Shown here: positions 39,506 through 48,670 of the stretch, piece after piece
Layout: every line of letters begins with the position of its first letter
How positions within the stretch are numbered: the stretch's first letter is position 1
DNA from: Actinotalea soli
GTDB lineage: Bacteria > Actinomycetota > Actinomycetes > Actinomycetales > Cellulomonadaceae
Reading direction: 5' to 3'
Length of the DNA: 64,000 nucleotides
NCBI RefSeq assembly: GCF_017565425.1
Contig: NZ_JAGEMK010000005.1
Location: forward strand, 1 to 64,000
Position numbers and translations under genes: made by a program
Notes under the pieces: model-generated
Seen by the model: the letters and a program-made list of their open reading frames with translations, nothing else
Told to the model about the DNA's origin: nothing
Database searches by the model: none

Positions 39506-40165
39506 TCAGAGCAGACGACGCGCGGCGGCCCACCGGGTCAGCTCGTGCCGCGAGGACAGCTGGAGCTTGCGGAGCACGGCCGAGACGTGCGTCTCGACCG
39601 TCTTGATCGAGATGAACAGCTCACCCGCGACCTCCCGGTAGCTGTACCCCCGGGCGATCAGCCGCATGACCTCGCGCTCGCGGGCCGAGAGGCGGTCGAG
39701 CTCGTCGTCCCCCGTGGCGACGTCCCCGGCCGCCGCGCCGAAGGCGTCGAGCACGAACCCTGCGAGGCGCGGGGAGAACACAGCGTCCCCTCCCGCGACC
39801 CGCCGGACGGCGTCCGACAGGTCCGGGCCCGTGATCGCCTTGGTCACGTAGCCGCGGGCCCCCGCACGGATCACCGCGACGACGTCCTCGGCCGAGTCGG
39901 AGACGGACAGCGCGAGGAAGCGCGTCGTGGTCAGGAGGTCCGCGCAGGCCGTGATGACCTCGGCCCCGCCACCACCGGCCCCCCCGGGCAGGTGGACGTC
40001 CAGGACGACGACGGGCGGCTGCAGGGCACGCACCAGGGTGATCGCGGCATCCACGTCGTCGGCCTCACCGACGACGTGGATCGAGCCGTCGAGGGAGGCT
40101 CGCACCCCCGCCCGGAACATGAGGTGGTCGTCGACCAGGACGACGTCCACGCGGTCCTCGCTCAT
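39506..40165 (-). CDS. LuxR/NarL-type response regulator
   Basis: A 219-residue regulator. The receiver domain has the acidic pair VLVDDH, phosphoacceptor Asp in VVVLDVHLPGG and the conserved Lys in YVTKAI; the C-terminal LuxR HTH (LSAREREVMRLIARGYSYREVAGELFIS) is complete. An extra Gly-rich insert GGAGGGG follows the phosphorylation site. The ATG at 40165 overlaps the kinase stop (ATGA), so both are translated together. Its targets probably include the divergent PspC gene. Confidence 0.95.
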   Translation of the reverse strand: MSEDRVDVVLVDDHLMFRAGVRASLDGSIHVVGEADDVDAAITLVRALQPPVVVLDVHLPGGAGGGGAEVITACADLLTTTRFLALSVSDSAEDVVAVIRAGARGYVTKAITGPDLSDAVRRVAGGDAVFSPRLAGFVLDAFGAAAGDVATGDDELDRLSAREREVMRLIARGYSYREVAGELFISIKTVETHVSAVLRKLQLSSRHELTRWAAARRLL

Positions 40166-41415
40166 CGTTGCTCTCCCTCGTCCAGGTCGGTCGGCAGGCA
40201 CAGGTGCACCTCGGTGCCCCGGTCCGGTCGGCTGGTCACGCTCGCCGTCCCACCACGACGGCGGACCCGACCGATGATCGACTCACGGACGCCGAACCTG
40301 TCGACCGGGACGTCCGTCAGGTCGAAGCCGTCCCCATGGTCTCGCACGAAGACCTCGACCTGCCCGTCCCCCACCTCGAGGTAGAGCGAGACCGGGGGGC
40401 GCCCGTGCACGACGGCGTTGAGCAGGGCCTCCCGGGTGGCCTGGAGCAGGGCGGCGGTGCCCGCGTCCGGGACGAGGTCCCCGACCACCACGGTCTCGAC
40501 CGGGACCGCCCGGGAGTCCTCGACCTCACCGACGAGCTCGCGCAGGTCGGCCGCGAGCGAGGTGCCCGGCACGGTCCGGTCGTCGTAGAGCCAGGAGCGC
40601 AGCTCACGCTCCTGGGCGCGGGCCAGCCGGGCGACGTCGTCGGGGTCGGTCGCGCGGGCCCGGATCAGGGCGAGGGTCTGCAGCACCGAGTCGTGCAGGT
40701 GGGCCGCGATGTCCGCCCGCTCGGACTCGCGTGCGCGAGCAGCCCGCTCGGCCCCGAGCTCCCGGACCAGACGCAGCCACCACGGCGCGAGCACCAGGGC
40801 CGCCCCCGCGAGGACCGCGACCGCGGCGACGGCCGAGCGGGCGAGGGCGTCCAGCGGCTCGTCCTGACCCACCAGGAGGAGCACGCCCAGCCCCGCGAGG
40901 ACCGTGCCGCCCGTGAGCCGCAGGGTGCTCACCGGCGTCCGCCCCCCGGCATGAGAGAGGAACCGACCGCGCTGGACGGCGTCGAGCTGGCTCCACGCCA
41001 GGGCCGTGCCGGCGAGCAGCACGAGGGCTGGCACCACCCAGGAGTAGTCGATCGGCACCCCGGCCCGGACGGCGACCAGCAGGCCCGCCGCGAGCAGGAG
41101 CAGCAGCCCCAGGCCGATGTCCGTCAGCGGGACGCGACGGCTCGGGTCACGCAGCCTTGGGGCGAGGCGGCTCAGTGCTGCGGGCCGCTCCTCGGCCGCG
41201 GCCCGGACGGGGTCCCCCACGGGCACCGTGACCCAGAACCACACGTAGAGCAGCAGCCCTGCGCCGCCGAAGGGCACGAGCAGCCCCATGACGAGCCGCA
41301 CGGTCGCCACCGGCATCCGCAGGTGAGCACCGAGCCCCACGCACACGCCGCCGACCCAGCGCCCCTGGGCCGGGCGGCGCAGGGGGAGCCGCACGGTGGT
41401 CCGATCGGTCGTCAC
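40162..41415 (-). CDS. Sensor histidine kinase with N-terminal PspC domain
   Basis: A 417-residue kinase. A PspC domain (GRWVGGVCVGLGAHLRMPVA, about residues 18-72) is followed by about four more helices, a HisKA_3 dimerisation part with phosphoacceptor His in AHLHDSVLQTLALI, and an HATPase domain (REALLNAVVHG, RDHGDGFD). It pairs with the response regulator just downstream. The start is uncertain: GTG at 41415 or, seven codons earlier, at 41436. PspC-bearing kinases of this type are linked to envelope stress in actinobacteria. Confidence 0.92.
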   Translation of the reverse strand: MTTDRTTVRLPLRRPAQGRWVGGVCVGLGAHLRMPVATVRLVMGLLVPFGGAGLLLYVWFWVTVPVGDPVRAAAEERPAALSRLAPRLRDPSRRVPLTDIGLGLLLLLAAGLLVAVRAGVPIDYSWVVPALVLLAGTALAWSQLDAVQRGRFLSHAGGRTPVSTLRLTGGTVLAGLGVLLLVGQDEPLDALARSAVAAVAVLAGAALVLAPWWLRLVRELGAERAARARESERADIAAHLHDSVLQTLALIRARATDPDDVARLARAQERELRSWLYDDRTVPGTSLAADLRELVGEVEDSRAVPVETVVVGDLVPDAGTAALLQATREALLNAVVHGRPPVSLYLEVGDGQVEVFVRDHGDGFDLTDVPVDRFGVRESIIGRVRRRGGTASVTSRPDRGTEVHLCLPTDLDEGEQR

Positions 41416-41583
41416 CCGTGCATCGTCACACGTCACCGACGCGCACCGGGGCGTCCTGGGCCCCGTGCGGCACGGACCAGGGTCGATCTCGGGGCTCGGC
41501 TCAGGGGACCGGCCCCCAGGCTCAGGGTGGGATCAGGGGACCACCGGATACCGCGGCGCGGCCACCCGCGGCAGGCTCGAGCC

Positions 41584-43044
41584 ATGAACTCGACCACACC
41601 CCCACCCCCGGGCCCCGGGCCGGCAGGTCCCGGCCCCGCAGGTCCCGGCCCCGCAGCCGGCGCCGCACCGGGCCCCACGCCGCAGCCCGAGCAGGCCCGT
41701 CCGAGCGGGGTCGACAGCTTCTTCGACAGCCTGCGCCGGTCGGGGCTGGTCCGCGCCCAGGACCGCTGGGTGGGCGGCGTCGCGAGCGGGGTCGCCCTGC
41801 GGCTCGGCGTCGACGCCCTGGTCGTCCGCGGCATCCTGGCCGTGTCGGTGCTCCTCGGTGGCCTCGGGCTGGTCCTCTACGGCATCGCCTGGGCCCTGCT
41901 GCCCGAGCAGCACGACGGGCGCATCCACCTCCAGCAGCTCTTCCGCGGCGACTTCGACATCGCCGTGCTCGGTGCCTTCGCGGTCTTCATCGCGGGCCTG
42001 TCCTTCCCCGACCGCTGGTACCCCGGGCTCTGGTGGTGGGGCGACGGCGGATGGGGTGGCCTGCTGTGGCTGCTCGCCGTGGCCGTCGTCGTGGTGCTGG
42101 TCGTCTCCTCCTACCGCGACCGTCAGAGCGGCGGGCCTCGTCCGTCCGGCCCGACCACCTCCTTGCCCCGCACCCCGGTGCCCCCGCCCCCCGCACCTCA
42201 AGGACCCACCATGCCGTCGACCGCCCCCACCAGCGCCTACGCCGCCCCGAGCAGCACCGGTCCGGCCAGCGGCTCGAGCGGTCCCACGGGCAGCTACGGC
42301 GGTGCACCCGCCGGCCCCCCGCCGGTACCGCCCGCACCGCCTGCCGCCTACCGGCCGGCCGCGCCCCCTCCCGGGCCGCGGACCCCGCTGCCTCGGACCG
42401 GACCGCGCGGCCCCGGAGCCGGGGCCGTCGGGGCCGTCGTCGCCCTCGGGCTGATCGGCCTCGCGGTGCTCATGTACGCCGAGCGGGTCGGCGACTACAC
42501 GGGGCCCGTCCTGCTCACGGCGGGGGCCGGGACCGTCGTCCTGGCCGGGCTCGCGATCATCGTCTCAGGGCTGCGCGGCCGGACCAGCGGGTCGCTGGGC
42601 GCGCTCGCCGTCCTCGGGATCCTGGTGCTGCTCCCCCTGAGCGCCGTCCAGCGCTCGTCGTGGTCCTGGGACAGCTCGAGCACCGCGTTCGGCGACCTCG
42701 TCCACACCCCCCGCACGGTGGCCGAGGCCGAGGCCGGCTACTCCCTCGGGGCGGGCCAGGCCCGGATCGACCTCACCGAGCTCCCCTCCTCGCGCGACCC
42801 GATCGAGGTCGCCGTCGACGTCGGCGCGGGGGAGGTCACCGTCGTCGTCCCCGAGGGCGGGGACGTCCTCGGGGAGGTCCAGGTCTTCGCCGGCGAGGTC
42901 GACTGGCTGGGGCAGTCGACCACCCGGGTCGGCGGCGGCACCACCTCGACCTACGAGTCCGACTCGGTCGCGGAGGGCGCCGAGCCCGAGCTGGTGCTCG
43001 AGATCTCGGTCGGCGCCGGGAGCGTCCGTGTCATCGAGGGCTGA
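41584..43044 (+). CDS. PspC-domain membrane protein with C-terminal toastrack (LiaF-like) domain
   Basis: A 486-residue protein: Pro/Gly-rich N-terminus, PspC domain (DRWVGGVASGVALRLGVDAL, about residues 60-115), more helices, a Pro/Ser/Thr-rich linker of about 90 residues, three more helices, and a C-terminal beta-rich domain (VDVGAGEVTVVVPEGGDV, ISVGAGSVRVIEG) like the LiaF/DUF2154 toastrack. It faces the PspC-kinase/LuxR pair, with 168 bases between starts, the standard layout of envelope-stress PspC systems. No good ribosome binding site is seen before the ATG at 41584. Confidence 0.9.
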   Translation: MNSTTPPPPGPGPAGPGPAGPGPAAGAAPGPTPQPEQARPSGVDSFFDSLRRSGLVRAQDRWVGGVASGVALRLGVDALVVRGILAVSVLLGGLGLVLYGIAWALLPEQHDGRIHLQQLFRGDFDIAVLGAFAVFIAGLSFPDRWYPGLWWWGDGGWGGLLWLLAVAVVVVLVVSSYRDRQSGGPRPSGPTTSLPRTPVPPPPAPQGPTMPSTAPTSAYAAPSSTGPASGSSGPTGSYGGAPAGPPPVPPAPPAAYRPAAPPPGPRTPLPRTGPRGPGAGAVGAVVALGLIGLAVLMYAERVGDYTGPVLLTAGAGTVVLAGLAIIVSGLRGRTSGSLGALAVLGILVLLPLSAVQRSSWSWDSSSTAFGDLVHTPRTVAEAEAGYSLGAGQARIDLTELPSSRDPIEVAVDVGAGEVTVVVPEGGDVLGEVQVFAGEVDWLGQSTTRVGGGTTSTYESDSVAEGAEPELVLEISVGAGSVRVIEG

Positions 43045-43153
43045 GGCCCCGGTGCGCCCGGTGCGCCCGCCACGCACCCTCCGCGTCCCACCGTCCCAGC
43101 CCGCCCCACCCGTAGCCATCGCCCCGCACGACCCGACAGCCCTGGAGGACCCC

Positions 43154-43555
43154 ATGGACACCACCCCCCGCACCGCGGACGACAGCGCCGCCCGGGACAC
43201 CGACACCGAGACCATCCCCGCCGACCCCGCGACGACCGAGGAGGTCGATGCGGCCGGGGCCACGACCGAGTACCCGACCACCCCCGGGGTCAGCACCGCA
43301 GGGGCCACCGAGCCGGCCTCCCCCGGCGCCTCGGCCCCCGCGTCGCCCCCCTCCCCCGAGCCCGACCGTCCCACGCTGCGCGTCGGCACGGTCGTGTGGG
43401 GCCTGGTGCTGGCCGCGATCGGCGTCGGCCTGCTCGCCATCGCGGCCGGGGCGGTCTTCGACGTCGAGCTCGCCGTGATCAGCCTGGTCGCCGTCGCCGG
43501 GGTCGGGCTGCTGGTGGGCTCGGTGGTGACCGGACGCCGACGTCGCGCCCGCTGA
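43154..43555 (+). CDS. Two-TM protein with Thr/Pro/Ala-rich N-terminus
   Basis: A 133-residue protein: about 80 disordered residues rich in Thr, Ala, Pro and Asp, then two hydrophobic segments (near residues 83-105 and 107-125) and an Arg-rich end. GGAGG at 43144-43148 fixes the ATG. It follows the PspC-toastrack gene on the same strand by 109 bases and could be part of that envelope-stress group. No family is recognised. Confidence 0.78.
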   Translation: MDTTPRTADDSAARDTDTETIPADPATTEEVDAAGATTEYPTTPGVSTAGATEPASPGASAPASPPSPEPDRPTLRVGTVVWGLVLAAIGVGLLAIAAGAVFDVELAVISLVAVAGVGLLVGSVVTGRRRRAR

Positions 43556-43624
43556 GCCAGGACGACCGCCCCGACCGCCCGTGCCGCATCACCCCGGAGC
43601 ACGGTGCGCGCCCCGGACGACGAA

Positions 43625-43664
43625 CGGCGGCCTCCGCGGCAGAGTTCTGCTGCGGAGGCCGCCG
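43625..43664. terminator. Strong bidirectional terminator hairpin
   Basis: A perfect 13-bp stem, CGGCGGCCTCCGC (43625-43637) with GCGGAGGCCGCCG (43652-43664), extended inside by GCAG/CTGC. It stands between convergent genes ending at 43555 and 43719. Confidence 0.8.
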
Positions 43665-43718
43665 GGTGCGTCGCTGCGGTGGGGTGGGCGGTGCAGCGAC
43701 GCAGCTCAGGGGTGCCGG

Positions 43719-44183
43719 TCAGACGGCCTGGACCGGGGTGTTGGCGGTGGTGACGGGGGCGGTGTCGACCAGCTTGCGCAGGGCCCATCCGACGAGGATG
43801 AACAGGATGCCCATGCCGGCGGCGAAGGCTGCGATGCCGAAGGCGATGATCGAGGTGAACAGCGAGGCCCGCAGGAAGGAGCCGTTCATGACGGTCGCGC
43901 GGATGGGGTCCTCGCGGTCGAGCTCGGCGTAGGTCTGGCCGCCGGCCATCTCCCGGGCGTGCATGTCGATGACCTCGGCCTGGAGGTAGGCGTCGATCGG
44001 GCCGTCGACGACGTTGCCCTGGAACATCGCGGCGTCCTCGCCGAGGGTGATGTTCTCGGCGACGAGCTGGTCGCGGACGACCAGGGCGGTGGCGGCGCCG
44101 GCGATGATCAGGACGGCGCCGGCGATCATGGCGATGAGGCCGATGATCTTGACGGGCTTGGCGTTCGAGACGGTGGCGTTCAT
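43719..44183 (-). CDS. Two-TM membrane protein of an uncharacterised actinobacterial family
   Basis: A 154-residue protein: TM1 (about residues 11-36), an extracellular-type domain of about 70 residues with the motif EMAGGQTYAELDREDPIRATVMNGSF in pieces conserved across actinobacteria as I recall them, and TM2 (about 112-135). Homologues are often labelled aromatic ring-opening dioxygenase LigA, which I consider a misnomer because no dioxygenase domain or metal ligands are present. GAGAGG supports the ATG at 44183. A perfect GGACCGG/CCGGTCC hairpin (44216-44234) lies upstream. Confidence 0.85.
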   Translation of the reverse strand: MNATVSNAKPVKIIGLIAMIAGAVLIIAGAATALVVRDQLVAENITLGEDAAMFQGNVVDGPIDAYLQAEVIDMHAREMAGGQTYAELDREDPIRATVMNGSFLRASLFTSIIAFGIAAFAAGMGILFILVGWALRKLVDTAPVTTANTPVQAV

Positions 44184-44334
44184 GGTGGACCTCTCCCAGG
44201 ACTGGCTTCCGGTGCGGACCGGTGCTGCCGGTCCGGTGAGCCCGTTCGCGTGAGCTCGTGGTGCCAGCCTCGCAGGCCCGGTCGGCCGGCTGGTGGGCCG
44301 ATGGTCCCTGGGTCGGCGCGGACCCGTGGACGGG

Positions 44335-45459
44335 TCAGGCCGGGCCCGCCCGGAGCGCCGTGGCCCGCGCGTACTCGCGCTCGGCGGCCTCCTGGGCGTG
44401 CTGCCAGTCGAAGACCGGGCGCTCGGCCCGGGCCCGCGAGCGCAGCTCCTCGAGCAGCCGCGGCCGGGTCGCGAGGGCCACGAGCGCCCGGGACAGCCCG
44501 GCGTCGTCGTCCACCACGAGCCCGTCGTGGCCGTCGGTGACGAACTCCTCGATGCCGGTCCCGCGCCGCGCCACCACCACCAGGCCTGCGGCGCGGGCCT
44601 CGAGAGCCGCGATGCCGAAGGCCTCGAGCTCGGCGGGGGCCAGGAAGACGTCCGTCGAGCGGTACGCCTCACGCACGTCCTCCCGGGGGAGCCGACCACG
44701 CAGCCGGACGACGGCGCCCAGGCCGCGCCGGGCGACCCGTCGGGAGATCGACGCGCGCTCGGGCCCGTCGCCCACGAGGTCCAGGGTGAGGCTCCCCGGC
44801 GCGAGCTGCGTCATGGCGTCCGCGACCGCGTCCACCAGCGCCACGCCACGCTTGCGCGGGGCCAGGCGCATCGTCGCCACGCACCGCAGCGGGCCGGGCT
44901 CGTGGAGCGGGCCGGGCGTCCAGCGGTCGAGGTCCATGCCGTTGGGCACCACGGCGACGCGGGCCTCGAAGACCTCGCCGACCCGTCCTGCGGCCGCCGA
45001 GCTGACCGCGCTGAGCGCTGCCGGGGCGTGCGACCACCGAGAACGACGGACCACCGAGCGCAGGGCAGGCGTCACGCCGTCGAGCATGCAGTGCCAGGTG
45101 ATCGCGAGGGGGACGCCGTGCCCGAGGGCGACCCGGGCGCCGTCGAAGGCGAAGGGGGAGACCACCCCCGCGTGCACGTGGACGACGTCGGGGCTCAGCT
45201 CGGTGAGCAGGGACCGCACCCGGGGCGGGGCGCCCGGGTTGACCGGCAGGCCCAGGGCGGCACGCGTCGCGAGGCGGTGCACCTGCACGCCGTCGTCGAC
45301 CTGCACGGTCCCGGCCCGCTCCCCCGCGGGCCCGACGGTCGCGGTCAGGACGTGGACCTGGTGCCCTGCCCGCACCTGTGCCCGCGCCAGGTCGCGCACC
45401 TGGGACTCGATCCCCCCGGTGCGCGGCGCGTAGCAGTCCGAGACGTGGAAGATCCGCAC
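44335..45459 (-). CDS. Family 4 glycosyltransferase
   Basis: A 374-residue GT-B fold enzyme. The N-terminal domain opens with FHVSDCYAPRTGGIESQV; the C-terminal nucleotide-sugar domain has VPNGMDLDRW, MRLAPRKRGVAL, LVGDGPER and the E-x7-E motif ELEAFGIAALEARAAG. GT4 enzymes transfer sugars from NDP- or GDP-sugars to lipids or glycans, usually for envelope or exopolysaccharide. It stands alone. The GTG at 45459 follows TAGCCT by 6 bases (leaderless). It is divergent from two diguanylate cyclases, which might fit surface-polysaccharide control, but that is inference. Confidence 0.93.
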   Translation of the reverse strand: MRIFHVSDCYAPRTGGIESQVRDLARAQVRAGHQVHVLTATVGPAGERAGTVQVDDGVQVHRLATRAALGLPVNPGAPPRVRSLLTELSPDVVHVHAGVVSPFAFDGARVALGHGVPLAITWHCMLDGVTPALRSVVRRSRWSHAPAALSAVSSAAAGRVGEVFEARVAVVPNGMDLDRWTPGPLHEPGPLRCVATMRLAPRKRGVALVDAVADAMTQLAPGSLTLDLVGDGPERASISRRVARRGLGAVVRLRGRLPREDVREAYRSTDVFLAPAELEAFGIAALEARAAGLVVVARRGTGIEEFVTDGHDGLVVDDDAGLSRALVALATRPRLLEELRSRARAERPVFDWQHAQEAAEREYARATALRAGPA

Positions 45460-45465
45460 CGGCTC

Positions 45466-45471
45466 AGGCTA
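45466..45471 (-). promoter_or_regulatory. -10 box of the glycosyltransferase gene, leaderless
   Basis: TAGCCT on the minus strand, 6 bases, then the GTG at 45459. Confidence 0.55.
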
Positions 45472-45519
45472 GACCTACGTCCGGGGACGGCGGACGCGCC
45501 CGGGGAGGGCGCGCAGCGG

Positions 45520-47112
45520 ATGAGAACGGTGCGAACCACTCGCACAACGCCCGTGTCTGACGATGAGGTGGTCGTGACGCGTGCCCCCCGTCCGGCCCCG
45601 CCGGAGCAGACGCGGCCGGCCGTCGGGCCGTCCGTCCCCCGGGCGACCTCGAGGCCCCAGGTCCACCGAGGTTTCGTGCTCGTCACGGCGCTCTTCCTCG
45701 TGGCCTTCCTCGCGCTCGAGGGTGCTGCACGGGACCTCGCCACGACGCTCACCTGCCTGCTGCCGACAGCGGCCGTCACGGTACGGCTGCGGCGCGCAGC
45801 CCCGGCTGACCGCCCACCCTGGTTCCTCGTCCTCGCCGGGCTGGTGGTCCTCTGCGTCTACAGCGCCGGGTGGATGGTCGAGCACCACCTCCTGGGCGCC
45901 GAGCCACCCACGAGCCCGCTCGCGACGCTGGGCCTCCCGGTCGGCTACCTCCTCCTGGTCGCCGGCATGGCGCTGCTCGTGCGCAGACCGGTGCAGCGCG
46001 ACGGAGGCACGGTGGTCGACGCCACGATCATCGCCCTGAGCCTCGCCCTGCTGCTGTGGGTGCTGGTCGTCGAGCCGCACCTCGACCCCGAGATCCCGAC
46101 CTTCGTCCGCGTGCGGACCATGGCGGTCCTGGTGGCGGTCAGCGCTGTCGCCGGCGCCGTGGCCCGGGCGGCGTACCTCGCCCGCTCGCGACGCCCCTTC
46201 CTCGTGTACGCCCTCGTCGTGGTCGCCGCGATCCTGCTCGGGACCCTCACCCGCGACCTCACGATGACCGCCGACGCCCCCACCGGGAGCACCTGGGCGG
46301 GCGCGTTCTGGATCGTCGCCTACGGGGCGGGGGCGGCCGGGGTGCTGCATCCCGCTGCCGCCACCCTGAGCCCGGACGAGAGCCGACCCGGCCGCCTGAC
46401 CGTGGCGCGCCTCCTGGCGCTGGGGGCCGCCCTCGCCGTCAGCCCGGTCCTGCTGGGGATCGAGGAGGTGCGGCAGCTCGGGACGGACCCTCGGCTCATC
46501 ATCGCCGCCAACCTGGTGCTCGTCCCCCTGGTCGTGGCCCGTCTCGCCCAGCTCGCCCGGTGGCACGCCGAGGCCGAGGACCAGCTCGCCCACCTCGCGA
46601 CGCACGACGAGCTCACCGGTCTGCCGAACCGCCGCGTGATCGACGCCCGGGTGCAGGAGGCGCTGGCCCGGGCTGCAGCAGGGACGACCCGGGGCACCGT
46701 GGTCGCCTTCCTCGACCTGGACGACTTCAAGGAGGTCAACGACACCCTCGGGCACCGGGCGGGGGACGACCTCCTGGTCGTGGTCGCCGACCGTCTCCGC
46801 GACGCCCTGCGCCCGGAGGACCTGCTCGGCAGGTTCGGCGGGGACGAGTTCGTCGTCGTCATGGAGGGCGAGCCCGAGGTCCTCGTCGAGACCGTCCTGC
46901 CCCGCCTGGCCTCGGCCCTCGACGACCCCGTGCTCCTCGGGGACCACGTCGTGCACGGCGCGGCGAGCGTGGGGGCGGTGCAGGTGGCCCCGGGGGCCGG
47001 GACCACCGCCGAGGAGGCCCTGTCCGCGGCCGACGCGACGATGTACGAGCGCAAGGCGGCCCGACGGCGGTTGCGCACAGCCACGACCCTCGACAGGCCG
47101 TCCACAGGCTGA
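45520..47112 (+). CDS. Membrane-bound diguanylate cyclase 1
   Basis: A 530-residue protein making c-di-GMP from two GTP. About eight to nine helices (residues 55-345) form a sensor domain I cannot name. A short coiled stretch (RLAQLARWHAEAEDQLAHLA) leads to a GGDEF domain with DELTGLPNRR, the active site FGGDEFVVV and an inhibitory RPED site five residues before GGDEF, so feedback inhibition by c-di-GMP is expected. GGGAGGG supports the ATG at 45520; GTG at 45553 is possible. It is a tandem paralogue of the next gene. Confidence 0.93.
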   Translation: MRTVRTTRTTPVSDDEVVVTRAPRPAPPEQTRPAVGPSVPRATSRPQVHRGFVLVTALFLVAFLALEGAARDLATTLTCLLPTAAVTVRLRRAAPADRPPWFLVLAGLVVLCVYSAGWMVEHHLLGAEPPTSPLATLGLPVGYLLLVAGMALLVRRPVQRDGGTVVDATIIALSLALLLWVLVVEPHLDPEIPTFVRVRTMAVLVAVSAVAGAVARAAYLARSRRPFLVYALVVVAAILLGTLTRDLTMTADAPTGSTWAGAFWIVAYGAGAAGVLHPAAATLSPDESRPGRLTVARLLALGAALAVSPVLLGIEEVRQLGTDPRLIIAANLVLVPLVVARLAQLARWHAEAEDQLAHLATHDELTGLPNRRVIDARVQEALARAAAGTTRGTVVAFLDLDDFKEVNDTLGHRAGDDLLVVVADRLRDALRPEDLLGRFGGDEFVVVMEGEPEVLVETVLPRLASALDDPVLLGDHVVHGAASVGAVQVAPGAGTTAEEALSAADATMYERKAARRRLRTATTLDRPSTG

Positions 47113-47188
47113 CCGGTCCGCCCGGCCCCGGGCCGACCGGTGGGACAGAATCCCTTGCTGATGACCTCGACGCGCCGATGGGAGACCT

Positions 47189-48658
47189 GTGCAGCACCGT
47201 GGCTCGACAGGTGTGAACCTGGGCTTCGTCCTGCTCGCCGGGAGCCTGTGCCTGGCCTACGTGCTGACCGACGGCGTCCCCCGACGGGCCACCGTCGTGC
47301 TGTCCTCAGCCCTGGCCGCGGGGGTGCTGACCGTCGGGCTGCTGCGGCGCCGGGTCGTCCGCCCCGGTCCCTGGTGGTTCGTCGTGGCAGCGCTCGTCGC
47401 CCTCACGGCGCACAACCTGCAGTCCCTCGTCCAGATGGGCATCGAGGGCAAGCCGGCTGCGACCGGCCTGGGTCCGCTGCTCACCCTGCCGCTCGGCTAC
47501 CTGGGCCTGCTCGTGGCGAGCGTCCTCATCGCCTTCCCGTACGCGCGCCGCGACGTCGGCGGGATTATCGACGCGGTGATCATCGCCCTCGGCGCGGCGA
47601 GCCTGATCTGGGCCTTCCTGCTGCACCCGGCCCTCACCGCCCAGGACGCAGCCACCGGCGAACGCCTCTACCGACTCATGATCATCCTGCTGATCAGCGG
47701 GATCGCCGGGGCCGTCGTGCGGGCGACCGCGACGACCCGCCGGGCCAAGCCCGCCCTGGTCTACCTCCTCCTCGCCGTGACCCTCACCCTCGCCGGGAAC
47801 GCAGCTGGGGTGGTCACCGAGGACCCCGTCACCGGCGCCGGGGCCTGGTGGATCGGTCTGCTGTGGATCCTGGCCTACCTCGCCCTGGGCGCCTCGGCCG
47901 CGCACCCGGCGCACGCCCACCTGGCCGACCCGCCGGTGCACTCGCGCTCCGGACGACTGACCACCCGGCGGCTGGTGTTCCTCGGGGTCGTGCTCGCCCT
48001 CAACCCGCTGCTCGCCGGCGGCACCGAGGCCTGGGGCCACCCCGTGGACTGGGTCCTGCTCACGACCGCGAGCGTGGCCCTCGTCCCGCTGGTCATCCTG
48101 CGGATCGGGCAGCTCGCCCGGCTGCACGCCGAGGCCGAGCACAAGCTCGCCCATCTCGCGACCCACGACCAGCTCACGGGGCTGCCCAACCGCCGCGGCC
48201 TCGACGAGCACCTCGAGCTCGCCCTCGGCCGGGTCCGGGCCGGGACCAGCGCCGGTCTGGTGGTCCTCTTCTGCGACCTCGACGGGTTCAAGGCCGTCAA
48301 CGACGAGCACGGCCACCACGTCGGCGACGGCCTGCTCGCGATCGCGAGCAGCCGGCTCCGTGGGGCCCTGCGTGCGCGTGACCTGGTCGCCCGGTTCGGC
48401 GGGGACGAGTTCGTCGTGGTCGTCGAGGGCGACCCGGACCTGACCGAGGGCGAGGCGCGCGACCGCATCCGGCGGGCCCTCGCCGACCCGATCCACACCC
48501 ACGGCATCCTGTCCTCGGTGCGCGCCAGCGTGGGCAGCGCCTCGGTGCGCCGCGGGGAGGACGTGAGCGCGAGCCAGCTCCTCTCGACGGCCGACGGACA
48601 CATGTACGCCGCCAAGCGCGCCCTGCGCACCTCGACGCCCGGACCGACCCCCGGCTGA
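47189..48658 (+). CDS. Membrane-bound diguanylate cyclase 2
   Basis: A 489-residue paralogue of the preceding cyclase, with the same multi-helix N-terminal sensor (about residues 8-305), the same connector (RIGQLARLHAEAEHKLAHLATHDQLTGLPNRR) and an intact GGDEF domain: FGGDEFVVV with an RARD inhibitory site five residues ahead. GGGAG at 47180-47184 supports the GTG at 47189. The pair is 76 bases apart on one strand and converges on guaA. Related sensors with diverged helices suggest two inputs to one c-di-GMP output. Confidence 0.93.
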   Translation: MQHRGSTGVNLGFVLLAGSLCLAYVLTDGVPRRATVVLSSALAAGVLTVGLLRRRVVRPGPWWFVVAALVALTAHNLQSLVQMGIEGKPAATGLGPLLTLPLGYLGLLVASVLIAFPYARRDVGGIIDAVIIALGAASLIWAFLLHPALTAQDAATGERLYRLMIILLISGIAGAVVRATATTRRAKPALVYLLLAVTLTLAGNAAGVVTEDPVTGAGAWWIGLLWILAYLALGASAAHPAHAHLADPPVHSRSGRLTTRRLVFLGVVLALNPLLAGGTEAWGHPVDWVLLTTASVALVPLVILRIGQLARLHAEAEHKLAHLATHDQLTGLPNRRGLDEHLELALGRVRAGTSAGLVVLFCDLDGFKAVNDEHGHHVGDGLLAIASSRLRGALRARDLVARFGGDEFVVVVEGDPDLTEGEARDRIRRALADPIHTHGILSSVRASVGSASVRRGEDVSASQLLSTADGHMYAAKRALRTSTPGPTPG

Positions 48659-48670
48659 CCCCCCGCGGCA

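Noticed and set aside
43719-44183. Aromatic ring-opening dioxygenase LigA label for the two-TM protein
   Set aside because: The protein is a small membrane protein without a dioxygenase fold or metal ligands; I believe the label is a propagated misannotation.
45529-45545. BldD or LexA site at the cyclase promoter
   Set aside because: The GTGCGA-N5-TCGCAC repeat fits neither the BldD form nor the GAAC-N4-GTTC LexA form.
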